Source: Gordionus sp. m RMFG-2023 (taxonomy: Eukaryota > Nematomorpha > Gordioida > Chordodea > Parachordodidae). From it: a stretch of DNA of 64,000 bases. This document shows, in pieces, positions 24,038 through 37,442 of this stretch (position 1 is its first letter; every line of letters begins with the position of its first letter). The position numbers and the translations under genes were made by a program. The notes under the pieces are model-generated. The model did not search any database and had not been told where the DNA came from. It saw only the letters and a program-made list of their open reading frames with translations. The stretch covers positions 2,713,473 to 2,777,472 of the forward strand of contig NC_088775.1 of assembly GCF_954871325.1 (NCBI RefSeq). The letters are read 5' to 3'.

Positions 24038-24383
24038 GTGATCTGCATCGCCCGCAAAATTTTTTAAAAAAGTTTTACCCAGCCTGGCCCAATTCTACCG
24101 GCCCGACCTGGCCTGAACTTATTTAAATATATAAATTAATCTTTATAATTGCTTCAAAATAAGGTATCCATATGTTATATGGGGTCCAGTTTCTATAAAT
24201 ATTTTTATTTTACTTAAAAAATTCAACATTAAAAAATTGATAAATTTGGATATATTTTTAAAATATTTCTAAGGCCCGGCCGGGCCCGAATTTTCTTAAA
24301 AATTATTAGGCCCGACTCAACCCGAATACTATTTTTTATAAAATAGGACCGGCTCAAAGTTCGTTCGGCCTACTTTTGCACTC
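24038..24383. mobile_element. GGCCCGG-rich repeat element
   Basis: From GTGATCTGCATCGCCCGC to GTTCGGCCTACTTTTGCACTC, with the usual GC-rich flanks (GGCCCGACCTGGCC) and AT-rich centre (TTTGGATATATTTTTAAAATA). Confidence 0.55.
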
Positions 24384-24518
24384 TAATATGATTATACAAA
24401 TACAATATTTCTACATTCATTTTTGTGTCCTTTGCCGGGAATCCGTGCTAACTGTGAATGCTGGGTAATGTCTAGAAATAAATAGAATCCAATATATAAA
24501 TTATTTACATTAAGCTAA

Positions 24519-24690
24519 ACGACTCCATTTTAGGGCCATTTTAAAATTAAGATTTTGACCAAAAAATATATTACGCCGGCCTCAAAGATTTGGTTAACAG
24601 ATGTCGAAACCTTTCCGCCATTTATGAGCAAAATCTCCAGGATTGCTTAATATTTTTTGGCTAAAATATTGGGTTAAATTTAGAGGCATC
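24519..24690. mobile_element. Degenerate family A MITE
   Basis: TAAACGACTCCATTTTAGGGCC at left; AATATATTACGCC, GAGCAAAATCTCCAGG and TTGCTTAATATTTTTTGGCTA match family A in order. Confidence 0.5.
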
Positions 24691-26187
24691 TTTTAAAATT
24701 GCCAACATTATCAGTCTACCTTGCCGCTGTCATGGATAATATATCTTACAGAAGAAGTCCTGGAACTGGCCGGAAAACGCGGCAAGGGACAATAAGAATT
24801 ACAACTCGTCATACGAAATGACGAGGAGCTTAACATGTCACCGTGCGGAGTTTCGAACGCGTAAGGCGGTGTTCTTTCCAAACCATTCCCTTAACATTAA
24901 AAAAATTTTCTTTTTTTTCTAATAATTTAGTGCGAAAAAATTTAAAAAAATTTAAAAGCAAACAATTTTTAGCAATTTTTTAATATTTTTATAGGTTTTT
25001 TTTTACATATTTATTTATTAAATTTTATTACCTAAAATGAATTTTGAAATGAATATAACTCGACAACCTTAACCCAAAAATTATTTTAAATTTTATGTTA
25101 TCTTGTACACGATAGATGAATCCGTTCTTTTTATCTATTTATTTAATTTAATTTTATTTATTTTAAAAAATAAAAGAAAAATAATGAAAATAAGCAAATT
25201 TATATATAAATATTTATAAAAATTATTATATAAATTGTAATAATATGCTAATTTCAAATACACATCATATATATATGTTAAAAAAAATATACATTTTAAT
25301 GTTAAAAAAATCATCTAGTGGGATGAGGCTGCTCGTAAAGCTAAGGTGATTAGCCATCTGAATCGCCATGGCGAGTCTTTGTCTTTAAGAAAAAGTCTTC
25401 GTGCCCCATGAAGCTAATGTAGCTATGGCTGGATCCTTAGCGAGGTTCATATCCGTAAGTTTAGGAATGTGTCAGCCAAGTTCCTTGATAAAAGGATAAA
25501 GCACGATTCTCAAAGGTTCTTAAGGTTTGCGGAAATAATGGGAAAATTGAATTCATATTCTAAGAATATTTTAAGTAACTCTTTTTTTTTTCTCCAGATA
25601 TGTTAAAGAGTTTGGATTGGATTTAAATCTTCGTAAATGGAACGGATATTAAGGGGGGGGGGGGTGGTGGTCCTAATCGTAACCCGGCAAAGCGATTCAA
25701 AGCCGGATAGAGACCATTTATTTAATTTATTAGTCTATTCTATTTTCCCGACCTCTACCCCCTACCCCACCATCAATTATCTCTCCGAATCGTATTATGA
25801 AATTAGCATAGTATAATTTTTTTAAATTAAAATAACGAAGAATATCAATTAGCACGTAAGGTATGTATGATTATTATATTTTTAATTTTAAAACGCGTAT
25901 CACCTAAATTGCCTTTATTTTAATTACAAAATCACTTTTATAAACACATTATATGTAAATATGAAATCATTGAGAAAAGTTAATGTAAAAAAAAAAAAAC
26001 TTGATTGATTTGTTTGATCTTTACTGTTTGAAGTTGTCAAATTTTTTAAAAAAAATTAAAAAAATTATGCTTAAAAGTCATGATAAATTTAAAAAAATAA
26101 ATATTTTTCTATTTATTAGTTTTAAATCTTGTTTTTATTGCGTTGTAATAAAAGCTTTTTTAAAATATACCTGTGTTGCATAATAAT
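24691..26187. other. Intergenic with a coding-like island at 25320-25560
   Basis: Mostly AT-rich. 24715-24895 is GC-balanced with no motif. 25321-25416 reads DEAARKAKVISHLNRHGESL in one frame and then HIRKFRNVSAKFLDKRIKHD in another at about 25448-25510. This looks like a broken coding fragment, either host pseudogene or transposon; family not recognised. Confidence 0.3.
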
Positions 26188-26513
26188 GAAAGAAAGGAAG
26201 GAAGGAAGGAAGGAAGGAAGGAAGGAAGGAAGGAAGGAAGGAAGGAAGGAAGGAAGGAAGGAAGGAAGGAAGGAAGGAAGAGAAGGAAGGAAGGAAGGAA
26301 GGAAGGAAGGAAGGAAGGAAGGAAGGAAGGAAGGAAGGAAGGAAGGAAGGAAGGAAGGAAGGAAGGAAGGAAGGAAGGAAGGAAGGAAGGAAGGAAGGAA
26401 GGAAGGAAGGAAGGAAGGAAGGAAGGAAGGAAGGAAGGAAGGAAGGAAGGAAGGAAGGAAGGAAGGAAGGAAGGAAGGAAGGAAGGAAGGAAGGAAGGAA
26501 GGAAGGAAGGAAA
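26188..26513 (+). repeat. (GGAA)n microsatellite, about 80 units
   Basis: Near-perfect GGAA array with one unit change at about 26280 (AGAGAAGG). Purines on the plus strand. Confidence 0.97.
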
Positions 26514-26715
26514 TGATGTATTTATCTATATTTATTACACCTATTTTTTTTGTTAAAAATAATTATTGATTTGATTATTTTTAAGAATATTTATTATGAT
26601 AATCGATATCGATATATTATTATATAAGGGAAAATTTCATGATTAATTTTATAAAAAATAAAATTATTTTTTTAATATTAACCCTAGGGGAGTTTTAAAT
26701 CGGGGTAAAGTTGAA

Positions 26716-27300
26716 TCATTCATTATAAAAGTTTTTATAAAATGAGAATGTAAAAAAAGATAAAAATTTGAAATGAGAAAAAAAAGAAAAAAAATGAAAT
26801 AAATAAAAAAGGAAAGAGAAATAAAATAAAAATAAAAGAATTGTAAAATAGAAAATTTTGAAATGAAAAAAAATTTGAAATGAGGAAAAAGAAATCAAAA
26901 TAAATGAAATATATAAAAAGAAAAAAGAATACAAATAAAAAAATTGTAAAATAGAAATAGAAATTTTTGAAATGAGAAAGAAAAAAAAAATCAACAAAAA
27001 TGTAAGAATAAAATAAAATAAATTGTAAAATATAAATTGAAATAGAAAAATTGAAATAGAAAAATTTTGAAATGAGAAAGAAAAAAAATCAAAAATAAAA
27101 ATGAAATAGAAAATTTTGAAATGAGAAAGAAAAAAAAAATCAACAAAAATGTAAGAATAAAATAAAAAAAATTGTAAAATATAAATTGAAATAAAAAAAT
27201 TTTGAAATGAGAAAGAAAAAAAATCAAAAAAAAATGAAATAAATTAGGAAAAAAGAATAAAATAATATAAATGAAATAGAAAATTTTGAATTTCCCACCG
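26716..27300. repeat. AT-rich imperfect tandem repeat (GAAATGAGAAAG type)
   Basis: Repeated words GAAAATTTTGAAATGAGAAAG and AAAAAAATCAACAAAAATG at irregular spacing of 40-90 bases, nearly all purine plus T. Phe/Leu-rich minus-strand open frames over it are incidental. Confidence 0.75.
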
Positions 27301-27786
27301 TTAAAATAAAAATATTTTATCAATATTGATTTGAAAAAATATTTTAATTGCTTTTACATTTCCATATTTCCTTCAAAAAATACAAATTACTCCCCGTAAA
27401 AAATAAAAATCATATTTATTTGTTTTTAAAAATAACTTAATAATTTTCTGCAAACCTTAACAAGAAATTTACAAATTATTTTATTTTATTTTTAATTTTA
27501 TTCTATTCATCTTTTTTTGTTTTAAAATCTAATCTAATCATCCATTATTTATTTTTATTTTTTTCTTTTCTCTTATAATAATAATAAAAAAAATAATTAT
27601 TAAAATTGATTGGTTATTGATTGGTTATTAATTTGGTAAAAAAAAAATATATTTTTAACTTCTGGTAAAAAAAAATAAAATCGAAATCATACTTATCTTA
27701 TTTAATAAATTCGATTTGAAAAGATAAAAGGTAAAAACAAAACATTAAATATTTTTTTTTTATAGATTAGTGCTAAATTACGAAAG
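27301..27786. other. AT-rich, no gene
   Basis: Poly-A/T-rich sequence with nothing recognised. Confidence 0.4.
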
Positions 27787-28094
27787 TAAGAAAGAAAGAA
27801 AGAAAGAAAGAAAGACTTTAAATCTAAAATAAGTGACCTTTTTAATATTTTATTTTCCTAAATTTAAAAATGCCAAGCCTGACTATCTATTGTTAAAACA
27901 AAAAAAATATTGCTAGTCACAAAAATTTTAATTTTTAGTATGATTGGGTGGGAAAGAATTATTAAACAAAATTTTATTTTGAACTTTATATCTTTAAAAA
28001 AATATATATAACATACATTATATATAATTAAACTAACACCTTTTTTATATTATAAGATATATTACAAAATTAATGTTCCCCCAAAAATTCAAAT
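27787..28094. repeat. Dispersed repeat, copy 2, with a (GAAA)7 head
   Basis: Seven GAAA units (27787-27814) run directly into a block matching 9437-9729 almost base for base up to ATGTTCCCCCAAAAATTCAAA. The shared (GAAA)n head suggests the microsatellite is part of the element. Confidence 0.8.
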
Positions 28095-28283
28095 AGTTAG
28101 AGAACAAAAAGTTATCTTTACTTTCAAATAGTTAGCAAGTTAAAGAGTTTCTCAAAACATTAAAGATGCTAATAGACTTCTACTACACAATAGATTAGAA
28201 AGGAATAATAAATTATTTATCATTTATAATAAATATTCGTACACTTTAAGCCTGTAACTGTAATTAAGGTAAAGAAAGTAAAA

Positions 28284-28284
<1 letters not shown>

Positions 28285-28314
<30 letters not shown>

Positions 28315-28320
28315 GAAGAA
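28285..28320 (+). repeat. (GAAA)n microsatellite
   Basis: About nine GAAA units with a GGAA at the end. Confidence 0.9.
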
Positions 28321-28424
28321 AAAAATAAATTAATTTTTTTTTGGATAATAATAGGGCTTGGGAAATTTTTTTCTTTCTGAAACTTATTAATGGGCTTCTT
28401 TATAATTTTTTTTTTAAATATTAG

Positions 28425-28665
28425 ATATGGGCCGGATCAAGGCCTATAAAATTATTTTTTACTGTGGGCCCAGTGGCGTAGCTAGGAATTTTCCTTAGAG
28501 GGGGTCCATGCATATAAAAGCCGAATCTTTTGAAAGGGTAATCTAAAAAAAAAATTTTTTGCTCTGGGAAGGGTTCAAACCCGAAAACCCCCGCCATAGC
28601 TACGCCACTGTGCTGGCCTGGGCCGGGTTTGGCCAAAAAAATTAAGGCCCACGAAGGTCTCTATG
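28425..28665. mobile_element. GGCCCGG-type element interrupted by a hAT-like MITE
   Basis: Left part GGGCCGGATCAAGGCC...GTGGGCC and right part TGGCCTGGGCCGGGTTTGGCC...GGCCCACGAAGGTCTCT belong to the GC-rich family. A 140-bp element at 28471-28610 sits between them. Confidence 0.5.
28471..28610. mobile_element. hAT-like MITE family C, 140 bp
   Basis: Begins CAGTGGCGTAGCTAGG and ends, inverted, CAGTGGCGTAGCTATGG. Flanks TGTGGGCC and TGCTGGCC match at 6 of 8 bases, as expected of an old 8-bp hAT duplication. No coding. Confidence 0.85.
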
Positions 28666-28882
28666 TTAGATTAGCGTCAATGTATTTTATGTTCCGGAGT
28701 TATATTTTTTGGGAGATAGGTTTCTAAATCGCCAAAACAAAAATCGCTAAAAAATTGGGAATCTGGCTTATATATCTCCCTAGGAAATTTTAAAGTAAAA
28801 AATTGTGAATTTGGATGATATTTCCTCCATTTTAGCGATTTTTTTTTAAAAAAAATTTCAATTTAAATACAAGCGTTTACAC

Positions 28883-29220
28883 CAATGGCATATATAATAC
28901 CTAAACTGACGATTCATTCATTAAAATGCATTTTTAAGCGTCGTTAAAAGCAAAACAGCTGGACCCGCCATTTTGGTAACACATATATTATTATTCTCGT
29001 GTTAATAACTACTAATTAAATTGATAACTTGCTCCCTTATTATCTCGATGATCCGGTAATTATTTATTAAAGTTTGAATCAGACATTAGGAATAAATTGG
29101 CCTCTCGTTTAAAAAATTTTGAATAATGATTAGTGTAACCAAGATGGCGTCTCCAGCTGATTTGCATTGATGTACACTTTTAATGAATGAACGTCAGTCT
29201 AGATATTATATATGTCATTG
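28883..29220. mobile_element. MITE family B, copy 2
   Basis: CAATGGCATATATAATACC to TATTATATATGTCATTG, with the paired CAGCTGGACCCGCCATTTTGG and AAGATGGCGTCTCCAGCTG blocks. Confidence 0.85.
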
Positions 29221-30775
<1,555 letters not shown>

Positions 30776-30875
30776 TTCTCACTTTCTTTTTTTCTTTTCA
30801 TTTTTTTCTTTTCATTTTTTCTTTCTTTTCTTTCTTTTCTCTATTTACTCTTTATTTTCTTTCTTTCTTTTCTAA

Positions 30876-31505
30876 ACTATTTATAAACATTACCAATTTT
30901 TTATCTTATGAATCTCGAGAAAGAAAAAAAAGGCACAATGATCCCACTTTAAATGAATGAACGAATATACCGAGTCAACCTATCCGCGCGGAACTATTCG
31001 AGTTTAAATCAAACCCGGGTTCGATCTACCGACACACATTTTATCCGACTCGGTCGGTTTTTGACCTTGAATTTGGATTGGATCCCATGGATAATTTTTT
31101 TTATTAATAGGTCCAATGAAGGGCTTTCTAGAATCAGCCAATGAGAAAATGAACCAATCGAATCAACCGAAAAATAAAAAAATGAAACGAAATTGAATAT
31201 TACCTAAATTTAACCTCCTAAATTATGATAATTAAACATTATGGTTGTGTTATTTCATTTATTAATTTATTTTTTTTTTAAAAAAAGTTAAATTTTGTAA
31301 TTTTTTTTAAAAAAATTTATTTTTTTAATTTAAATTTAATTTTTTTATAAAAAAAATAAAAAGGATGTGAGTGTTGGAGAGGAACATATGGTGTAGTAAA
31401 TCTTTTGGTTTTTGCTTTTTTTTCTTATTACCTTTTCTTGGATTTTTTAATTCTTATTCATATTTTAAGATAATAAATTTAACATTATTATGCTCCTCCT
31501 CCGTT
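30876..31505. other. Intergenic, no gene seen
   Basis: A GC-balanced patch near 30960-31090 (AACCCGGGTTCGATC) resembles the GC-rich repeat family more than an exon. Confidence 0.35.
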
Positions 31506-31781
31506 CAATGACATACAATAATAATAATACCTATTTTAAAAAGTGCGCACCGATGAAAAACAGCTGGAGACGCCATTTTGGTTATCCTTATTTAAACGAG
31601 GGGCTGTTCCTATGTCTGACTCTAAACTTTAATTGAAAGAATTGCCTGATTCGTCGAGATAATAAGGAAGCAAGTTAATCGATTGGATTACCAAAATGGC
31701 GGGCCCAGCTGATTTACACGACGCTTTCAAAATGCATTATTATGAATGTATCCTCAGTCTAGGTATTATTATACGTCATTA
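31506..31781. mobile_element. MITE family B, copy 3
   Basis: CAATGACATACAATAATAATA to TATTATTATACGTCATTA, paired GCTGGAGACGCCATTTTGG and CCAAAATGGCGGGCCCAGCTG. Shortened in both arms. Confidence 0.8.
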
Positions 31782-31785
31782 CAAA

Positions 31786-32350
31786 ATAAATAAGATATAT
31801 TATTTAACTGCTAATTTATTTCCGCGCTCAAAATCTGTTTCATTTTATTTTCTATACCTCTCCTCCCAAATTTAAGACCTTCCTTCCCCGGCCCATCCTA
31901 ACCTTTTAAAAAAGAGAAGAGGGTATTTATGTAAAGCTCTGTTTTGGTTGCGTTTTTCCGGGTTTTCCGACTAATAAGATTTGAGACCGATTCGTGCAAC
32001 GACGAAAGCGGCAACAAAAAAAACGCCATGAAAACTTAATAAATTTAAAAAATAATTACATAATAAATGGGATATATTATTTAACTGCTAATTTATTTTC
32101 GCACTCAAAATCTGTTTCATTTATTTTCTATACCTCTCCTCCCAAATTTAAGACCTTCCTTCCCCGGCCCATCTTAACCTTTTAAAAAAGAGAAGAGGGT
32201 ATTTATGTAAAGCTCTGTTTTGGTTGCGTTTTTCCGGGTTTTCCGACTAATAAGATTTGAGACCGATTCGAATTTTCCAGCATATTTTCAGGAAAAAATG
32301 CAACATTTCGACGAAAGCGGCAACAAAATAAACGCCATGAAAACTAAAAT
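31786..32350. repeat. Tandem duplication, two ~270-bp units
   Basis: 31786-32035 and 32055-32350 share over 200 nearly identical bases (TTTAACTGCTAATTTATTT through CCTTCCTTCCCCGGCCCATC to TTTCCGGGTTTTCCGAC and AACGCCATGAAAAC). The first unit lacks a ~35-base piece near its right end. A short open frame over it is not conserved between the units. Confidence 0.85.
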
Positions 32351-32766
32351 AAATTTTAAAACATATATGTAACTAATCCTAAGTCTCTCGAGATACATTT
32401 AAGAATCAAGGTACGAATCAGGCCGAGTTAGCGAAGACCCGAGTTCAGACCACCCGAGTTGGGTTCGGATCGGACTTGGATCGATCCAGAATATGGGTGA
32501 CGGTAAGGAATGCTCTAGTCTCTCGACAGTTTGTCGAGTCGCCCCCCCCCTTCTTGTCACTCCCAACTCCGAGATGTCAATTATTATGGATATTATAACC
32601 TCCCCAATTTATTAGTCGAAATTTTGTAAAAAAAAAAAATTATTTATAAAATCCCCCGCTTAGACGAGAATGGCCCCTTCGTGAAAACGGTAAATTATAA
32701 AAAAAAGTGACGTCTCACTTAAAATATTAGATGACATTTTTTTATTTATTTTTGACTACTAATTAC

Positions 32767-32928
32767 CTGAGTTGTTAAAAGATACTTTTAAAATGGATCT
32801 AGATACAGATACAACGTCTAAAATAATATCTAGATACAGATTATTTAACCAAAAATCTATCTAGATAGAGATACAGATACCACATTTTTATATCTAGATA
32901 CTTGTATCTAGATCCTTTAACAACTCTG
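32767..32928. mobile_element. hAT-like MITE family D, copy 1 (162 bp)
   Basis: Begins CTGAGTTGTTAAAAGATAC and ends GATCCTTTAACAACTCTG, with internal repeats of ATCTAGATACAGATAC. Flanked by a perfect 8-bp duplication CTAATTAC (32759-32766 and 32929-32936). Confidence 0.9.
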
Positions 32929-32946
32929 CTAATTACTAGTTTCATC

Positions 32947-33105
32947 TAGTGTTGTTAAATTGTGACTTAATGAAGCTTTTAGCCTAAAAAATCGGATTAA
33001 GCCTCTAAGCTGAGTCTCAACTTGAAGATTGAATACTTTTGGATAAAAACATGGCTACGCTGCTTTATAGTTGACTAAAGTGTTAGGTAGTCTAACAACC
33101 CTACT
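32947..33105. mobile_element. MITE family E, copy 1
   Basis: AGTGTTGTTAAATTGTGAC at left and GTCTAACAACCCTAC at right. The body (AAGCTTTTAGCCTAAAAAATCGG...GCTGCTTTATAGTTGAC) matches 35290-35455 in inverse orientation. Confidence 0.65.
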
Positions 33106-33262
33106 ATCACCCCCTCCCTTCAACCCTATTCTTAAATTATACCCCCCACAGCGTACATTACCTTACAGCCCTCTCTTACCCTCTACCCTATTTTAGAGTT
33201 CTATTAGAGACGGTAGTACTACATCGTGGGGGACCGTAATTAAAATTTACAGTTTTTTTTCC

Positions 33263-33394
33263 AAACATGATTTGATTTTTTTCCAATTAAAACATGATTT
33301 GATTTTTTTACAAATTAAAACATGATTTGATTTTTTTACAATTAAAACATGATTTGATTTTTTTCCAATTAAAAACATGATTCGATTTTTTTTT
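33263..33394. repeat. 27-bp tandem repeat, five units
   Basis: AAACATGATTTGATTTTTTT plus CCAATTA or ACAATTA, five times, with the last unit altered to GATTCGATT. Confidence 0.9.
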
Positions 33395-34780
33395 ACGCGG
33401 AAAAGATAAAAGAGATTGAAACATTAATTTTACTAAATCATTTATAAAAAAAAAATAATATTGGATTTATATTTTAAATTAATATTTATTTAAATTAATA
33501 TTTTAAATTAATATTTTAAATTTATTCAAATTTGTTTATTTTTTTAAAAAAATTATAAATGGGGTCACGCTCACGTGATACATGGATTATGGATAAATGG
33601 AACGAGGATAATTTTCTTTTCTTACCGTATTAATTTCATTTCTCTTTTCCAGTTATTTTAATTATTTTTTAAATTTATTTATTTTATTAGTTTCAGGCAT
33701 TCGTAAAAATAGGAAAAAAAAATGTATAGAAAACAGTTTAAAAAAAAATATAATAAAAAATGAAATGACAGGCTATTACTGAATTCGGAATATACATTTT
33801 TCAAAATGGCGGAAACACTGAAGATATTAAAATGTTTCGCTTTTTCGAAACAATATTCGCTAATTTTTATATTAAAAAATAAATAAATAATAATAAACAA
33901 TGTAAATATAATTGGATAACCCTGACACGCATTTTAAATTATAAAATAAATCTAAAATTTTAAAAAGACATACATATATTATTATGTTGCAAGTGAAAGA
34001 GAAAGTATAATATAAAAAAAAATATTAATTTAATTTTAAAAAAAGAAAGGAAGACGGGAAAAAAAAAGATTTAGAAAGAAAAAATAAATATAAATATAAA
34101 TGAAAAGAGGAAAAAAAAAAATAAAATAGATATAAAACATTATAGTATTAGAAAATGAAAGTGATATATTTTGTCAATTCGTAATTACAAATATCAAACA
34201 ATTCTTCGTTTGAATATTATAATATTCCATCTCCTCTTGCCCTCAAAATATAATTTTTTATTCGAAATTTATTTTTTAATTAGATAAGATACGCAAAAGC
34301 AATATAATCTGAAAATTTTATATCATTTCTAATTGGATAAAAATATGAATCACCTGATTGAGTTTATTTTTTGTCTTTCAAAATCTTATTAGGGAAGGGC
34401 GCACTGAGGCCCAAATCCCCTAAAAACTTTGGAAAGCCTTCCTATAAATATCGATTTTTTTTAAAAAAGATTTTGTTTTTTTTAGCTAATTTTAGGAAAA
34501 ATTTTCCTCTTTTATGTTCATTTGTAGGAAATATTATGATTTTTAAAAAAAATTGATTTTATTTGATTTAAATTTTTTTTAAAAAATGATTTTAAATCAA
34601 AATTTATGAATACTTTTATTTGTGGTATAAGTTTATTAATCGAACCTGCAATTATTTTATTTTTACACTTTAGAATTTAATGAATTATTAGCTCATTTGT
34701 TTAAATTAAAAAAATATTTTTTAAAAAAAATAGACTAAAAATAAAGTTTTCTTAGTCAGTTTATAAACAATTTTAAGAAG
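33395..34780. other. AT-rich, no gene
   Basis: No coding signal; long poly-A/T runs. CACGTG occurs once at about 33570. Confidence 0.35.
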
Positions 34781-34925
34781 GTGTCGTTAAACGGCTCAGA
34801 GCCATTTTTTTTTAAAAAAAAGGCTAACTTAATATTTTAGTCAAAAAAAAAATCCTTTCTACCAGCAAAATCTTCAGGGATTGCCTAATATTTATTTTTT
34901 TGGATGAAATTTTGAGTTAATTGTA
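34781..34925. mobile_element. Degenerate family A MITE
   Basis: GTGTCGTTAAACGGCTCAGAGCC at left, then AGGCTAACTTAATATTTTAG and ATTGCCTAATATTTATTTTTT, in family order. Right end worn. Confidence 0.5.
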
Positions 34926-35289
34926 AAATAAAGAAATTTTTATAATTGGGAGATTAGAAGCGTTGTCAAATAAAGAAAAGTTAGAACTAAATTATGATCA
35001 TTAATAATCTTTATTAAATACTTAAATATAAAGTGAAAACTTAATCAAAATAAAAGAAAAATAAATAAGAAATATAAAATAATATAAAAAATTAAGTTCG
35101 TCGTAAAATCATAATATTTAACAAGAAAAAATATCCTCGATTATATATATATATATATATACATACTTTTCTATAATATTCATTTACATAATGTTTTAAA
35201 AAACAAACTGAAACAATCTTGAACTTTATTTAATCTGAATAATAAATCTTTTTTATTCATTTTTCTTTAACTCATTTGAACATTACAAC

Positions 35290-35455
35290 AGCCTAGTATT
35301 GTTTAAAAACTACCTAACTTTAGTCAACTATAAAACAGTGTAGCCCATGTATTGAATCAAAAATCTTCCAATCAATCCTTCAATCTTTGAGACTCAACTT
35401 ATAAGCTTAATCCATTTTTTTTAGGCTAAAGGCTTGAATAAGCCGCGATAGAGAT
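35290..35455. mobile_element. MITE family E, copy 2 (inverse)
   Basis: ACAGCCTAGTATTGTTTAAAA...GTCAACTATAAAACAGTGTAGCC...TTTAGGCTAAAGGCTTG is the reverse complement, in order, of the element at 32947-33105. Confidence 0.6.
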
Positions 35456-36831
35456 GTTCGAAATTGGGTAATTTAACGGCACTAAGTTAGCCGTTTTTTA
35501 AAAATCGGCTCAAAACGAACCGTTTTAGCGATCTTAAAATAGAAGTTTTTAAAATATCCCCAAAAAAAATAAAAAATAAAAATAATTTCGGGATTTTTAA
35601 CGACGAAGATCTGTGTTAAAATAATTTTATAAAAAATTAAATTTTAGAAAATTAATCGAAAAAGGGCAAAATTTATTTAAATTTTTTTAAAAAAAAAGAA
35701 GAGAGAAATGAAATTTAAATCAATAATTTTTTATTCAAAAAAAAATAATATCATTTATGATTTAAATCAATATGATTTAAATCATGCCAAAAGCGACGCC
35801 TACCGTAAAGGGTATAGATAACTTAAAAAAAACACAATCAATATTATCAAAGTAAGTCTTTATTGACGTTTTGCCTTTTAAGGCTTCATATAACTCCCCG
35901 GTCTGAGCGATTTTTTTTTTTGCAAAAATTAAACTCGGTTTTAAGTTTCGGTTTCGGTTTCAAACTCGGTTTATTGATCCGATTTCGAACCCGGTTATCC
36001 TGGTTCTTTTTTAGTCGACATCTATCGGCTCCGATTCTAGGCTTTAAATATAAAACTATGCGTCTTTAAGATAAAAAAAAAGAAGCGAGGCACAATGATC
36101 CGGGGCTCTCTAACGCACGGAAAGGTGACGGGTAAGATGCGTCAAGAGGTGGGGAGGGTGGTGGGAAGGGGGTTAATTTTAGTCAGACCAATCATTACCT
36201 AGCCACCCATTTTACAGATAAATTATTTAATATTTTAGTGGGGTGGTTCATCTTCAATGACTTTTAAGCTAGTTAGAAGGGGATTCTTTCTATATGTTTT
36301 ATATGGTATCAAGTTTTCTTTATTTTAATTACTAAAATATTTATCATCATTTAATTTTCATTTATTTTATATATATTTTTTTATTCATTTATCATTTTAA
36401 AAAAAAATATAAGAAAATTACCTCAAAATAATATAGATTACTTACGTTAAAAAAAAATATGAAAATCACCTCAAAATAATATGAATTTTACGTTAATAAA
36501 TATGAAAATTACCTCAAAAATCAAAATAAAATAGTTTCGTATGTTTTAAAAAACACTATTTATATAAGAATTGGCTTTAATCTCCTTTTAAAAATCAAAT
36601 AAATTTAATATTCGATTTGATTTATAAATTTAATAATATCGATAAAAATAAAAATAATCAAAGAAATACGGAAATTTTATTTTAAAAATATTTATTTTAT
36701 TTTTTTTTTGTTATTGATTTAGGACACGTGTAAGTTTTGTTAATAAAAAAGTGTAGTATATTTACTAAGATAGAAAAGAAAGAAAAAAAACGCATTTTCA
36801 TTTAAGCAAATAAGCGAAGGAAAAAAAATTT
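35456..36831. other. AT-rich intergenic, with a worn family A end at 35485-35530
   Basis: 35485-35530 carries TTAGCCGTTTTTTAAAAATCGG and CTCAAAACGAACCG, the right end of family A. 36410-36520 has three ~50-bp units with AAAATTACCTCAAAATAAT. No gene. Confidence 0.45.

Positions 36832-36894
<63 letters not shown>
36832..36894 (-). repeat. (CTTT)n microsatellite
   Basis: About sixteen CTTT units. Confidence 0.95.
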
Positions 36895-37160
36895 AAAAGT
36901 CAAAATACTTTTATTATATATTATCCCCTCATTAATTTTTTTCCCTTTGTTTTAATCAGGAATTATAAACTCTATTTAAGCGGAAATTTTGAGATAACAG
37001 GAAGTTGATAGAGAGGTCCGAACCCGTCAGAGGTCCGTTTTACCCCGGGTTCGAAGAGTTGTTCATACCCGGGTTCGGGTTAACTGACAAATAATCCATT
37101 TCGTAAACACGGTTATACGATTTACATATTGTCGGCTGCGGCAGTGGACGGGGGTGGGGT
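36895..37160. other. Short intergenic with a GAACCCGGGT-rich patch
   Basis: 37015-37085 holds GTCCGAACCCGTCAGAGGTCC and CCCGGGTTCGGG, likely a remnant of the GC-rich repeat family. Confidence 0.4.
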
Positions 37161-37442
37161 CAATGACATAAATGCCTAGACTGACTTTAAAAGTGTACAT
37201 TGGATGAAGAACAGCTGGGGACGCCATTTTTTGGTTAAATTTATTCCTATGTTAGACGCCGCAAACTTTTAATAAAGGAATTGCCTGATTATCGAGTTAC
37301 TCTGGAAAGCAAGTTATCAATTTGATGCGTAGTTTTTAACATTAGAATAATTACTACACGGATTACTAAAATGGCGGGTCCAGCTGATTTGCATTCCGAG
37401 ATGCTTTTCAAGTTTAGGTATTATTATTATTATATGCCATTG
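37161..37442. mobile_element. MITE family B, copy 4
   Basis: CAATGACATAAATGCCTAGAC to TTATTATATGCCATTG, paired AGCTGGGGACGCCATTTTT and AAAATGGCGGGTCCAGCTG. Confidence 0.85.

Noticed and set aside
24830-24890. tRNA-like GAGTTTCGAACGCG
   Set aside because: No cloverleaf can be drawn from the flanks.
26716-27323. Minus-strand Phe/Leu/Ser-rich open frames resembling membrane segments
   Set aside because: They translate an AT-rich purine tandem repeat; composition explains the hydrophobicity.
31010-31040. tRNA T-arm-like GGGTTCGATC
   Set aside because: No pairing acceptor stem, D-arm or anticodon arm around it.
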